Shown here in pieces: positions 7,801-16,142 of a DNA stretch of 55,484 nucleotides. The stretch's first letter is position 1; each line of letters opens with the position of its first letter. The DNA comes from an uncultured Collinsella sp. (GTDB lineage Bacteria; Actinomycetota; Coriobacteriia; Coriobacteriales; Coriobacteriaceae). The notes beneath the pieces are model-generated. The model was not told the DNA's origin, did no database searches, and saw only the letters and a list, made by a program, of their open reading frames with translations. The DNA lies in contig CABSKX010000006.1 in the NCBI GenBank assembly GCA_902478365.1, positions 1 to 55,484 on the forward strand, written 5' to 3'. The translations under genes were made by a program, and so were the position numbers.

Positions 7801-7831
7801 GGGCGCCCGCATTCGCGCGGGCGCCCTTTTT
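7801..7831 (+). terminator. Intrinsic terminator after deglycase copy 2
   Basis: GGGCGCCCGC (7801-7810) pairs perfectly with GCGGGCGCCC (7817-7826) around a 6-nt loop and is followed by five T. It separates the sugar-amine locus from the his operon. Confidence 0.93.
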
Positions 7832-7942
7832 GCGTTGTGACAAGAGATTGTTGCTAACCGCTCGCCCTATGTTTCCAAATGAATACGCTGTGAGCCGGGA
7901 GGACGATTCTCCCCGCAAACACTCTAGTATGCTAAAGTACCC

Positions 7943-7972
7943 AGAAGACCGGCGGAGCTATGCCGGTCTTCT
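7943..7972 (+). promoter_or_regulatory. Strong hairpin in the his operon leader
   Basis: AGAAGACCGGC (7943-7953) pairs perfectly over 11 bp with GCCGGTCTTCT (7962-7972) around an 8-nt loop. No U-run follows, and the hisZG ribosome binding site starts about 20 nt later. It might stabilise the mRNA 5' end, bind a protein, or take part in attenuation. I see no histidine-rich leader peptide and no T-box consensus. Confidence 0.5.
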
Positions 7973-8008
7973 GCTCTATATGAAACACAGCATGAGGAGG
8001 CTCACCAG

Positions 8009-9724
8009 ATGACGGCCACACCGTGGGGATTCCGGGACATATTGCCCGAGGAGGCTCAGGCGCGCGAGGAGATCGCATGTACGGTGAAGGGCTGCTTTAG
8101 GGAGCATCATTACCTTCCGGTCGAGACGCCGTTGCTCGAGGACAAAGGTTCGCTCGAGGAGGGCGGCCGCATTGCGGACACGCCGTTTAAGCTCTTTGAT
8201 GACGACGGTCGCCTGCTGGTGGTCCGTCCCGACAATACGTTGCCCATCGTGCGCCTGGTTTCGACCCGCATGCGCGCGGCCGACCTGCCCCTGCGCCTTC
8301 GCTACGAGGCGCCGGTGGTTCGCGAGTGTCAACGCAATGCCGGTGGCTTGCGTCAGTTTACGCAGCTGGGCTTTGAGCTTATCGGTACGGGCGATACCGC
8401 GGGCGATGTTGAGATTGTCTCGCTCGTTGCCGAGGCCGTGCGCGAGCTGGCACTTCCCGATGCGCGCATTATCGCAGGCAGCGTGCGTCCTTTTAAGGAA
8501 TTGCTCGCGGTATGCGAGGATCGTGAACTGGCTGCCGAGGCCCTGCGCTGCGTGCATGCCAACGACTTTGTGGGCCTCGATGCCCGCGTGGCTGCCAGCG
8601 CCGAGTCCGATGCCGTCAAGGCCGCCATTAGCGAGCTGCCGCGCCTACACGGTGGTGCCGAGGTGCTCGACCGCGTGGATGCGCTGCTGGGGGCTGCCGG
8701 TATCGCCGCGCCGCTGACGCGCGAACTGCGTGCCCTGGTCGATGGTCTGGCTCCCGGGGACGCCCAGGTGCTGTCGTTCGACTTCTCCATCATGAACTCT
8801 TTCGATTACTACACGGGCCTGGTCTTTAAGGCCTATGCCGGCGGCTTGCCCGATCCGGTCGGCTCGGGTGGACGCTACGACTCCATCTTTACCGGTGCAT
8901 TTGGCGACGGCATCGAGGTACCGGCGGCGGGCTTCGCCTTTTCGCTCGAGCGTCTGGAGGCCGCGCGTTCCTCGGCCGAGGACGCCGCTTCCGATGGTGA
9001 TCACGCCGCGGGCCGTGGCGCCGAGGGTCCGCTGCGCATCGCCGTGCCCAAGGGCTCGCTTAAGGCTGATACGCTCGACGTGCTCGAGGCCGCGGGCCTG
9101 GACGTCTCTGAGCTGCGTGACCCCGGCCGTCACCTGATTGTGCGCGGCCGCGACGCGCGTGCCGGCAAGGGCACGGTCGGCGATATCGAGTTTGTCATCG
9201 TGCGCCCCAGCGATGCGCCTGCCTTTGTGGGCTGCGGTGGTGCCGATTGCGGCATCTGCGGTTGGGACTCGCTTATCGAGGCCGACCTTAACCTGCTGCA
9301 GCTGGTCGATCTGGGCTACGGCCTGTGCACCTTTATCGAGGCGGAGCCCGCGTGGCGCGCCGGTCAGGCCGAGCGCAACTATGCCCGCCGCGGGTCGCTT
9401 CGCGTGGCCACCAAGTATCCGCGCATCGCGAGTGCCTGGTATGCCGAGCGAGGCGTGAACGCCGACATCGTTTCGCTGCATGGCAACATCGAGCTGGGCC
9501 CCATCGTCGGCATGACCGATCGCATCGTGGACATTACCGCCACGGGCGCCACGCTGCGCGACAACGACCTGGTCATCACCGGTCGCATCATGGACTGCAC
9601 GGCCCGCTTCTTTGTCAACCCGGGTGCCGCGCGCCTGGATCCGCGCGTGCGCAATCTGGCCGATCGCTTGGCGGCGGCCGTGAAGGACAAGCATTTTGAG
9701 CCCGTTGCGGGCTCGGCACAATAG
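8009..9724 (+). CDS. hisZG: Fused ATP phosphoribosyltransferase: HisZ regulatory + HisG catalytic
   Basis: A 571-aa fusion that makes the first dedicated enzyme of histidine synthesis (ATP + PRPP to phosphoribosyl-ATP). Residues 1 to about 325 are HisZ, a paralogue of histidyl-tRNA synthetase, with WGFRDILPEEA, RYEAPVVRECQRNAGG and the motif-3-like GSGGRYDSIF. A flexible Ser/Ala/Asp/Gly linker (about 326-340) leads to short-form HisG (about 340-571), with LRIAVPKGSLKADTLDVLE and the PRPP-loop-like DITATGATLRDNDL. The short HisG lacks the ACT-like regulatory domain, as expected when HisZ provides feedback control. In most bacteria these are two proteins in a hetero-octamer; the fusion is visible as one uninterrupted frame. 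ATG 8009 follows a GAGGAGG ribosome binding site. Confidence 0.93.
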   Translation: MTATPWGFRDILPEEAQAREEIACTVKGCFREHHYLPVETPLLEDKGSLEEGGRIADTPFKLFDDDGRLLVVRPDNTLPIVRLVSTRMRAADLPLRLRYEAPVVRECQRNAGGLRQFTQLGFELIGTGDTAGDVEIVSLVAEAVRELALPDARIIAGSVRPFKELLAVCEDRELAAEALRCVHANDFVGLDARVAASAESDAVKAAISELPRLHGGAEVLDRVDALLGAAGIAAPLTRELRALVDGLAPGDAQVLSFDFSIMNSFDYYTGLVFKAYAGGLPDPVGSGGRYDSIFTGAFGDGIEVPAAGFAFSLERLEAARSSAEDAASDGDHAAGRGAEGPLRIAVPKGSLKADTLDVLEAAGLDVSELRDPGRHLIVRGRDARAGKGTVGDIEFVIVRPSDAPAFVGCGGADCGICGWDSLIEADLNLLQLVDLGYGLCTFIEAEPAWRAGQAERNYARRGSLRVATKYPRIASAWYAERGVNADIVSLHGNIELGPIVGMTDRIVDITATGATLRDNDLVITGRIMDCTARFFVNPGAARLDPRVRNLADRLAAAVKDKHFEPVAGSAQ

Positions 9725-9829
9725 CGCGAGCACGCACGGGCGCCCCAACGTCTGGGCTGCGGGTCGACTGGCGCCGCCGCCCGGCCTCTCGTTTTTCGAA
9801 CATAACCTCGACCGATAGGGGATACCGAT

Positions 9830-11266
9830 ATGAAGACCATCAAGCTTGCTCCCGGTGAGCGCCTCGTTACCAACCAGCTCAACCGCAAGGGCGTGCTGCC
9901 GCAAAACATCGTCGACACCGCCCGCGAAATCGTGGCCAACGTGCGTGCCAACGGCGATGCTGCAGTGCGCGACTATTGCCAGCGCTTTGACGGCGTTGAG
10001 CTGCAGAGCTTCCGTCTGCCGCAAGAGCAGATCGATGCCGCGCTCGAAGGCCTCGATCCGGCCTTTGTCGCCGCGCTCGAGAAGGCTGCGCGCCAGATTC
10101 GTGAGTTCCACCAGCGCGAGGTCGAGCAGAGCTGGTTTACCACGCGCCCGGACGGCACGATGCTCGGCGTTAAGGTGACCCCGCTTGCAGCGGCTGGCAT
10201 CTACGTGCCAGGCGGCCGTGCGCAGTATCCCTCCACCGTGCTCATGAATGCCATTCCCGCCAAGGTCGCCGGCGTCAAGCGCGTGGTCATGGTGACCCCG
10301 CCGCAAAAAGATGGCCTGATCAGCCCGTATACGCTCGCGGCAGCCAAGCTCGGCGGCGTGGACGAGATCTATATGGTGGGCGGCGCCCAGGCCGTGGCCG
10401 CACTGGCGTACGGTACCGAGACCATTCCGCGCGTCGACAAAATCACCGGCCCGGGCAATGCCTTTGTCGCCGCTGCCAAACAGATTGTCTCGGGTGACGT
10501 GGGTATTGACATGGTCGCCGGTCCTTCCGAGGTCTGCGTGCTGGCCGACGCCACGGCCAAGCCCATGGTGGTCGCGGCCGACCTGATGGCCCAGGCCGAG
10601 CACGATCCACTGGCAGCCTGCTATCTGGTGACCTGCGACGAGCAGTTTGCGCGTGAGGTCGAGGCGGGTATCGATATTCTGGTAGCGCAGTCGCCACGCG
10701 CCGAGATTACGCGCGCCTCGCTCGACAATGAGGGCACCATCGTGGTGGCCGCCGACATGGCCGCCGCCGTCGAGGCGGTGAACACCGTGGCGCCCGAGCA
10801 CCTGGAGCTGCACTGCGAGGACGCGATGGGCCTGCTCGGCGGCATTCGCAACGCCGGCGCCATCTTTGTGGGCGCTTGGAGCTCCGAGCCGCTCGGCGAT
10901 TACGTTGCCGGCCCCAATCACACGCTGCCGACCGGCGGCACGGCCATGTTCTCCAGCCCGCTTTCGGTGGAGGAGTTCGTCAAGCGCTCAAGTGTCATTT
11001 GCTATACGCCCGAGGGCCTGCTCTCGGACGCTCCCGCCACGCAGCGCCTGGCCGAGGCCGAGGGCCTGTGGGCACACGCGCTTTCTGCCGCACTGCGTCG
11101 CCGTGTGCTGGAGCAGGGCGAGGATGCCGTGAGTGCCGAGTCTCTGGCCGCGGCCGACCTGACCAAGGTCGCCTGGCCGGGAGATGCCGTGTCGATGGTC
11201 GCCGAGGGCGTGGACCTGGCGGCTACGAGCGCTGATGGCGCCGGCGCGACTGGCAAGGAGGCCTAA
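9830..11266 (+). CDS. hisD: Histidinol dehydrogenase
   Basis: A 478-aa histidinol dehydrogenase, somewhat longer than the usual ~430 aa because of a C-terminal extension (about 440-478, ending ATSADGAGATGKEA). It catalyses the last two steps, histidinol to histidine, with NAD. Diagnostic motifs are AAAGIYVPGGRAQYPSTVLM, KITGPGNAFVAAAKQ, the zinc-site QAEHDP segment, the catalytic TVAPEHLEL Glu-His pair, and GDYVAGPNHTLPTGG. The 105-bp gap from hisZG holds only a ribosome binding site (ATAGGGGATA). One base separates its stop codon from the hisC start, so the genes are co-transcribed. Confidence 0.97.
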   Translation: MKTIKLAPGERLVTNQLNRKGVLPQNIVDTAREIVANVRANGDAAVRDYCQRFDGVELQSFRLPQEQIDAALEGLDPAFVAALEKAARQIREFHQREVEQSWFTTRPDGTMLGVKVTPLAAAGIYVPGGRAQYPSTVLMNAIPAKVAGVKRVVMVTPPQKDGLISPYTLAAAKLGGVDEIYMVGGAQAVAALAYGTETIPRVDKITGPGNAFVAAAKQIVSGDVGIDMVAGPSEVCVLADATAKPMVVAADLMAQAEHDPLAACYLVTCDEQFAREVEAGIDILVAQSPRAEITRASLDNEGTIVVAADMAAAVEAVNTVAPEHLELHCEDAMGLLGGIRNAGAIFVGAWSSEPLGDYVAGPNHTLPTGGTAMFSSPLSVEEFVKRSSVICYTPEGLLSDAPATQRLAEAEGLWAHALSAALRRRVLEQGEDAVSAESLAAADLTKVAWPGDAVSMVAEGVDLAATSADGAGATGKEA

Positions 11267-11267
11267 T

Positions 11268-12383
11268 ATGGCCGAGCTGACGCCCCGCATGAAGGGGCTC
11301 GTCCAGCCTTACCTGGCCGGTATTGAGCCCTACGATCCCAACTTTACGCCCACGCGCATCAACCTTTCGGCCAACGAGAACACCTATCCCGTGCCGGCTG
11401 GCGTGCGCGAGGCGGTCGACGCCGCCCTGGCCGCTACACCGCTCAACCGCTATCCCGATCCCATGTCCTGTGACCTGCGCGACGAGCTTGCCGCTTGGCA
11501 TGGTGTGGCGCGCGAGAATGTCTGCGTGGGCAACGGCGGCGATGAGCTGCTCTATAACTACCTGCTGGCGTTTGGCGGCGCGGGGCGGACCCTGCTCAAC
11601 TGCCCGCCGTGCTTTAGCGAGTACGCGTTCTTTGCGTCGCTCTGCCAGACCGAGGTGCGTGACGTGTGGCGCGACCCCGCGACCTTTGAGCTCGACCAAG
11701 CGGCTGTGCTCGCGGCGGCGCCCGAGTGCAACCTGGCAATCGTGACCTCGCCCAATAACCCCACGGGCGACGTGGCGCCACTCGACTTTGTCGCGGCGCT
11801 GTGCGATGCGTGCCCCGGCATGGTAATGGTCGACGAGGCCTACGTTGAGTTTGCCGACGATTCGTTTGGCGCGGCCACCACGGCGCAGGGACTTATCGCC
11901 GAGCATCCCAACCTGGTGATTCTGCATACGCTGTCCAAGGCGTTTGGCGCCGCCGGAACGCGTCTGGGTTACGTGATCGCGGCACCGGAGGTCATCGACG
12001 TGTTCGCGGCGATTCGCCAGATCTACTCGGTTAACGTGCTGAGCCAGGCCGCCGCGCTTGCCTGCGTGCGTGCCCGCGATGCGTACGCGCCCGTGGTGGC
12101 ACAGGTCGCATCCGAGCGCGAGCGCGAGCTGTGCGCCCTGCGCGCGATGGCTGCCGAGGGTCTACCCGTGGAGGCATGGCCGAGCGCGGCGAACTTCGTG
12201 CTTGTGCGTACGCCGCACGCCACGCGCGTGCGTGAGCGTCTGCGCGACGAGTATTCGATTTTGGTGCGCGACTTTAGCTACGCGCCGGGGCTTGCGGACT
12301 GTCTGCGCATTACCGTGGGTACCCCGCAGGAAAACGACGAGGTGCTGGCTGCGTTTGCCGCGCTGGTGAAGGAGGAGATGTAG
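11268..12383 (+). CDS. hisC: Histidinol-phosphate aminotransferase
   Basis: A 371-aa fold-type I PLP aminotransferase that converts imidazole-acetol phosphate to histidinol phosphate. Motifs include NLSANENTYPVP near the N-terminus, NGGDELLYNYL, TSPNNPTGDV, VDEAYVEFAD and the PLP-lysine segment HTLSKAFGAAGTRLGY. I use ATG 11268, one base after the hisD stop, with GGCAAGGAGGCC as ribosome binding site; an upstream in-frame extension from 11184 would overlap hisD and lacks family similarity. Its stop codon directly abuts hisB. Confidence 0.97.
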   Translation: MAELTPRMKGLVQPYLAGIEPYDPNFTPTRINLSANENTYPVPAGVREAVDAALAATPLNRYPDPMSCDLRDELAAWHGVARENVCVGNGGDELLYNYLLAFGGAGRTLLNCPPCFSEYAFFASLCQTEVRDVWRDPATFELDQAAVLAAAPECNLAIVTSPNNPTGDVAPLDFVAALCDACPGMVMVDEAYVEFADDSFGAATTAQGLIAEHPNLVILHTLSKAFGAAGTRLGYVIAAPEVIDVFAAIRQIYSVNVLSQAAALACVRARDAYAPVVAQVASERERELCALRAMAAEGLPVEAWPSAANFVLVRTPHATRVRERLRDEYSILVRDFSYAPGLADCLRITVGTPQENDEVLAAFAALVKEEM

Positions 12384-12971
12384 ATGGGCCGTTATGCCGA
12401 GGTGACTCGCAAGACGGGGGAGACCGACATTGTCGTAAAGCTCGACCTGGACGGAACCGGTACGTGCGATATCTCGACCGGCGTGCCGTTTTTCGACCAC
12501 ATGCTCAACGCCTTTGGCCGCCATGGCCTGTTTGATTTGACGGTGCATGCGGTAGGTGACGTTGAGGTCGATGCGCATCACACCGTCGAGGACACGGGCA
12601 TTGTGCTGGGCGAGGCGTTTTGCCAGGCGCTGAGCGACAAGGCGGGTATTACGCGCTTTGCCGACGCGGCGATCGCCATGGACGAGACGCTCGTGATGGC
12701 CGCCGTGGATATCTCGGGCCGCGGGCAGGCCTATTGCGAGCTGCCCGTGCCGACTGAGCGCGTGGGCAGCTTCGATACCGAGCTGGCCGTTGAGTTCTTC
12801 TATGCCTTTGCGCGCGATGCCAAGCTCACGCTGCACGTGCGCGAGCTGGCGGGCGGCAACTCGCATCACATTATCGAGGCCGCCTTTAAGGCCGTGGGCC
12901 GCACGATGCGCCGCGCCTGCGAGCTCGATCCCCGCGTGCAGGGCATCCCCAGCACCAAGGGCTCGCTGTAG
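12384..12971 (+). CDS. hisB: Imidazoleglycerol-phosphate dehydratase
   Basis: A 195-aa monofunctional dehydratase that makes imidazole-acetol phosphate. The metal-binding repeats are clear: PFFDHMLNAFGRHG, DAHHTVEDTGI and GNSHHIIEAAFKA. There is no N-terminal phosphatase domain, so histidinol phosphatase must be separate, which fits the HisJ-like gene at 16143. The ATG directly follows the hisC stop, and the ribosome binding site (AAGGAGGAG) lies inside hisC. A 15-bp perfect palindrome follows before hisH. Confidence 0.97.
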   Translation: MGRYAEVTRKTGETDIVVKLDLDGTGTCDISTGVPFFDHMLNAFGRHGLFDLTVHAVGDVEVDAHHTVEDTGIVLGEAFCQALSDKAGITRFADAAIAMDETLVMAAVDISGRGQAYCELPVPTERVGSFDTELAVEFFYAFARDAKLTLHVRELAGGNSHHIIEAAFKAVGRTMRRACELDPRVQGIPSTKGSL

Positions 12972-12985
12972 CTGACGGATCGCAC

Positions 12986-13024
12986 AAACCACCACAAAGG
13001 TGCCTGTCCCCTTTGTGGTGGTTT
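12986..13024. repeat. Perfect 15-bp inverted repeat between hisB and hisH
   Basis: AAACCACCACAAAGG (12986-13000) and CCTTTGTGGTGGTTT (13010-13024) are exact inverted copies around a 9-nt spacer. It could act as a partial terminator inside the operon or be a REP-like repeat. Only a short T-tract (TTTT, 13022-13025, mostly within the right arm) is present, so full termination seems unlikely. Confidence 0.7.
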
Positions 13025-13051
13025 TGGATGATGGGAAAAGGGAGGAGTCGC

Positions 13052-13753
13052 GTGGGCGAACCGAAGATCGTGGTGGTCGACTACCACAAGGGCAACTTGT
13101 CGAGCTTCGTGCGCGGGCTTGTGCGCGCCGGTGCCGCCGCCTGCGCGTCGGACGATCCGGAGCAGATCCGCAACGCCGACGGCCTGGTCATCCCGGGCGT
13201 GGGCGCGTTCTATGACGCGATTGCCTTTATGCGCCAGAGCGGCGAGGAGGTGGCCGTGCTCGATGCCGTTGCCGCCGGAACTCCGCTGCTCGGCATCTGC
13301 CTGGGCCTTCAGCTATTTTTTGAGCGCGGCAACGAGGGCGTGCCTGCGGACGAGGGTGCGGACGCGGACGACTATGCCTCCGAGCAGGCCGGTGGTCCCT
13401 GGGTCGATGGTCTGGGTATTATGCGCGGCTCGTGCACACGCCTGGAGTCGAGCCGCCTGAAGGTGCCGCACGTGGGCTGGGACCAGGTGCACATGACGCC
13501 CGCCGGTGCGGTCGATCCGCTGCTCGCCGGTTTTGCCGAGGGCGCCAACATGTATTTCACCCACAGCTACGCGGTGACCGACGACGTCGATGCCGCCGAT
13601 GTGTTGGCGCGCACGCACTATACACGGAGTTTCCCGTGCATCGTGCGCCATGGCAACGTGTGGGGCTGCCAGTTCCATCCCGAGAAATCCTCCGCGCTGG
13701 GTCAGCGTATCCTTAAGAACTTCGTCAGCATCGTCGAGGAGGCCGGCCGATGA
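13052..13753 (+). CDS. hisH: Imidazole glycerol phosphate synthase, glutamine amidotransferase subunit
   Basis: A 233-aa class I amidotransferase that supplies ammonia to HisF. The active site is visible as LLGICLGLQLFF (nucleophilic Cys) and CQFHPEKSS (His-Glu). GVGAFYDAI and VPHVGWDQV are further family landmarks. I chose GTG 13052 because AAGGGAGGA lies 6-12 bases upstream and the protein then begins at EPKIVVVDYHKGNLSS; the in-frame extension to 13013 would run into the palindrome. Its stop overlaps the hisA start as ATGA. Confidence 0.95.
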   Translation: MGEPKIVVVDYHKGNLSSFVRGLVRAGAAACASDDPEQIRNADGLVIPGVGAFYDAIAFMRQSGEEVAVLDAVAAGTPLLGICLGLQLFFERGNEGVPADEGADADDYASEQAGGPWVDGLGIMRGSCTRLESSRLKVPHVGWDQVHMTPAGAVDPLLAGFAEGANMYFTHSYAVTDDVDAADVLARTHYTRSFPCIVRHGNVWGCQFHPEKSSALGQRILKNFVSIVEEAGR

Positions 13754-14493
13754 TTCTGTTTCCCGCAATCGATCTGATCGGCGGCAAGGTCGTGCGCCTG
13801 GAGCGCGGCGACCGGAGCCGCTGCAAGGTATATTCCGACGATCCCGTGGCCGTCGCCCGTTCGTTTGCCGAGCAGGGCGCAAGCTGGGTGCACGTCGTCG
13901 ACCTGTCCGCGGCCTTTGGTGAGGACGAGGACACATGCGCTGCCAACTCGGCGGCGATCGAGGCCATCTGCGACGTCGACGGTTTGTCCGTGGACGTGGG
14001 CGGCGGCGTTCGCTCGCTCGCGCGCATCGACGAGCTGGCCGGCTACGGTGCTCGCCGCATTGCGCTGGGCACCGTGCTGGTGACCGAGCCGGGTTTTGCT
14101 GAGGTGGCAGCCCAAGGCTTTGGCGAGCTGCTGGTCGCCGACATTGCCGCGCGCGACGGCCAGGTTAAGGTGAACGGCTGGCGCGACGGCGCGGGCGTGG
14201 CGCTCGACGATGCCGTGGCGCAGCTTACCGAGCTGGGCTTTAAGCATCTGGTGTATACCGACATCGCGCGTGATGGCATGCAGACGGGCATCGATGTGGC
14301 GGCGTATCGCCATGTGGCCGAGGTCGCGGGCTTTCCCGTCGTGGCTTCGGGCGGCATCTCGATGCTCGACGACATCCGTGCGCTGGCCGCGGTGGGTGAG
14401 GGCGCGATTGAAGGTGCCATTACCGGTCGTGCGCTCTACGAGGGCAACTTTACGCTGGCACAGGCGCTGGCCGCCGCCCGAGGGGAGGAGTAG
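13750..14493 (+). CDS. hisA: ProFAR isomerase
   Basis: A 247-aa (beta/alpha)8 barrel that opens the ribose ring of ProFAR to PRFAR. The two catalytic aspartates lie in LFPAIDLIGGKVVRL and VYTDIARDGMQTG; phosphate-binding GGGVRS and ASGGISMLDD are present. It starts inside the hisH stop (ATGA overlap), which indicates translational coupling, and ends 3 bp before hisF. In many actinobacteria HisA is the dual-substrate PriA; whether that holds here depends on a trpF elsewhere, which this window does not show. Confidence 0.95.
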   Translation: MILFPAIDLIGGKVVRLERGDRSRCKVYSDDPVAVARSFAEQGASWVHVVDLSAAFGEDEDTCAANSAAIEAICDVDGLSVDVGGGVRSLARIDELAGYGARRIALGTVLVTEPGFAEVAAQGFGELLVADIAARDGQVKVNGWRDGAGVALDDAVAQLTELGFKHLVYTDIARDGMQTGIDVAAYRHVAEVAGFPVVASGGISMLDDIRALAAVGEGAIEGAITGRALYEGNFTLAQALAAARGEE

Positions 14494-14496
14494 CCC

Positions 14497-15279
14497 ATGC
14501 TTACCAAACGCGTGATTCCCTGTCTGGACGTCAAGGACGGCCGCGTGGTCAAGGGCGTCAACTTTGTGAGCCTGCGCGATGCGGGCGATCCGGTGGAGCT
14601 GGCGCGTGCCTACGACCGCGAGGGTGCGGACGAGGTCGTCTTTCTGGACATTACCGCCACGAGCGACAACCGTGCGACGACTATCGAGATGGCGGCGCAT
14701 GCGGCCGAGGAGCTGGCCATTCCCTATACCGTGGGCGGCGGCTTTCGCGACCTGGCGGGCATGCGCACCATGGTTGCAGCCGGTGCCGACAAGGTATCGC
14801 TCAACTCGGCGGCCGTGCGCGATCCGTCGTTGATCAGCCAGGCCGCCGCGGCGTTTGGCAGCCAGGCCGTGGTTGTGGCGATCGATGCCAAGCGCGTCGG
14901 TTTGCCCGGCGCATCCGGTGCCGACAAGTGGGAGGTCTTCACAGCGGGCGGTCGCAACGCCACGGGCATCGATGCGGTGGCGTGGGCCGAGGAGGCGGCT
15001 CGTCGTGGCGCCGGCGAGATCCTACTGACCAGCATGGATCGCGACGGCACCAAGGCCGGCTTTGACCTGGCACTCACCCGTGCCGTGGCGTGCGCGGTGC
15101 CGATTCCCGTTATTGCGAGCGGCGGCGTGGGCACGCTCGAGCATTTTGCCGAGGGCGTGATCGAGGGCGAAGCCGATGCCGTGCTGGCGGCCAGCGTCTT
15201 TCACTTTGGGACCTTCAGTATTCGCGAAGTCAAAGAGTATATGGCCAGCCAAGGCATTCCTGTGAGGCTGGACTTCTAA
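14497..15279 (+). CDS. hisF: Imidazole glycerol phosphate synthase cyclase subunit
   Basis: A 260-aa (beta/alpha)8 barrel, partner of HisH. It makes imidazole glycerol phosphate and AICAR from PRFAR and ammonia. Catalytic aspartates lie in PCLDVKDGRVVKG and VVAIDAKRVG; phosphate loops are YTVGGGFRD and VIASGGVGTLEHF. The ribosome binding site GGGGAGGAG overlaps the end of hisA. A 142-bp gap with an 18-bp palindrome separates it from hisI. Confidence 0.97.
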   Translation: MLTKRVIPCLDVKDGRVVKGVNFVSLRDAGDPVELARAYDREGADEVVFLDITATSDNRATTIEMAAHAAEELAIPYTVGGGFRDLAGMRTMVAAGADKVSLNSAAVRDPSLISQAAAAFGSQAVVVAIDAKRVGLPGASGADKWEVFTAGGRNATGIDAVAWAEEAARRGAGEILLTSMDRDGTKAGFDLALTRAVACAVPIPVIASGGVGTLEHFAEGVIEGEADAVLAASVFHFGTFSIREVKEYMASQGIPVRLDF

Positions 15280-15325
15280 TGCTGCGGCTTGCCCAGGCAC
15301 CCGACCTTTCGGCTCCAACCCTCCT

Positions 15326-15343
15326 CGCGTACTTAAGTACGCG
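15326..15343. repeat. 18-bp perfect palindrome between hisF and hisI
   Basis: CGCGTACTTAAGTACGCG reads the same on both strands. It sits inside a 142-bp GC-rich spacer that also holds short repeated blocks such as GGCACC and TCGGGC. It may be a protein-binding site or the core of an intergenic repeat element. hisI translation resumes from its own GGGAAGAGA site. Confidence 0.6.
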
Positions 15344-15421
15344 TCGTCGGGCTTGTCGCTCGTAATCTCGGGCACCTGGACAACCCTCGCCGACCTGCGA
15401 AGTTTGAATTTGGGAAGAGAA

Positions 15422-15751
15422 ATGGAAGAGATAACCGATCCTTCAAAGCTTACATACGACGCCCGCGGGCTGATTCCTTGTGTTGTTCAGCAGTATGACA
15501 CCGGCGAGGTGCTTATGGTTGCCTGGATGAACGAGGAGTCGGTGGGGTTGACGCTCAAGACCGGCACCACGTGGTTTTGGAGCCGTAGCCGCCAGGAGCT
15601 CTGGAACAAGGGAGCGACGAGCGGCAATATGCAGGAGGTCAAGGAACTCTGGGCCGACTGCGATAGCGATACGCTGCTGGTCAAGGTCGACTCGCCGGGT
15701 CCGGCCTGCCACACCGGCAACCGTACCTGCTTCTTTAAGAAACTCGCGTAG
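15422..15751 (+). CDS. hisI: Phosphoribosyl-AMP cyclohydrolase
   Basis: A 109-aa metal-dependent hydrolase that opens the adenine ring of PR-AMP. Signatures are LMVAWMNEESVGLTLKTG, WFWSRSRQELWNKG, the metal-binding DCDSDTLLV and the cysteine motif CHTGNRTCFF. I use ATG 15422 with GGGAAGAGA upstream; the longer in-frame reading from 15353 is not conserved in kind. HisI and HisE are separate genes here, not the enterobacterial fusion. Confidence 0.96.
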   Translation: MEEITDPSKLTYDARGLIPCVVQQYDTGEVLMVAWMNEESVGLTLKTGTTWFWSRSRQELWNKGATSGNMQEVKELWADCDSDTLLVKVDSPGPACHTGNRTCFFKKLA

Positions 15752-15797
15752 GGCGGGCGCTCGACTAAGCGCTTGGCCAACCAGAAAGGATTGAACC

Positions 15798-16115
15798 ATG
15801 GGTGTGCGCACTGCGAATGTTCAGGATGGAAATATCGGTGAGACGCTGACGGGGTTGGCCGAGGTGATTCATGGTCGTCGCGACGCATCGCCGCAGGAGA
15901 GCTACACCGCTCGCCTGTTGACCGACGTCGAGGACGAGCTGCTCAAGAAGCTTGCCGAGGAGGCGAGCGAGGTCATCATGGCCTGTAAGGATAACGACCA
16001 CGATCACATTCGCTACGAGGCCGGCGACCTGGTCTACCACCTGCTCGTGACGCTTGAGCGCTACGGCATCACCCTCGACGAACTGGCCGGCGAACTCAAC
16101 GCCCGCCGCCACTAG
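15798..16115 (+). CDS. hisE: Phosphoribosyl-ATP pyrophosphatase
   Basis: A 105-aa all-alpha pyrophosphatase of the MazG-like superfamily that removes pyrophosphate from PR-ATP. The catalytic helix pair is visible as KKLAEEASEVIMACKDND and RYEAGDLVYHLLV (E-E-x-x-E and E-x-x-D). It starts at ATG 15798 after AAAGGA and is the last gene of the his operon. Only 27 bp separate it from the convergent HisJ-like gene. Confidence 0.96.
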   Translation: MGVRTANVQDGNIGETLTGLAEVIHGRRDASPQESYTARLLTDVEDELLKKLAEEASEVIMACKDNDHDHIRYEAGDLVYHLLVTLERYGITLDELAGELNARRH

Positions 16116-16142
16116 TCATTGGGGACGTTCTTAAACGACCAG

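Noticed and set aside
7832..8008. T-box or histidine leader peptide before the his operon
   Set aside because: No T-box bulge or specifier stem and no His codon run; only the hairpin at 7943-7972 is supported.
7869..8012. Short ORF MFPNEYAVSRED... upstream of hisZG
   Set aside because: It has no ribosome binding site of note, runs into the hisZG start, and shows no conserved features.
8645..10921. 758-codon minus-strand ORF across hisZG and hisD
   Set aside because: It covers two certain genes in the wrong sense and is His/Arg/Gly/Asp rich, as expected for a GC-rich antisense frame.
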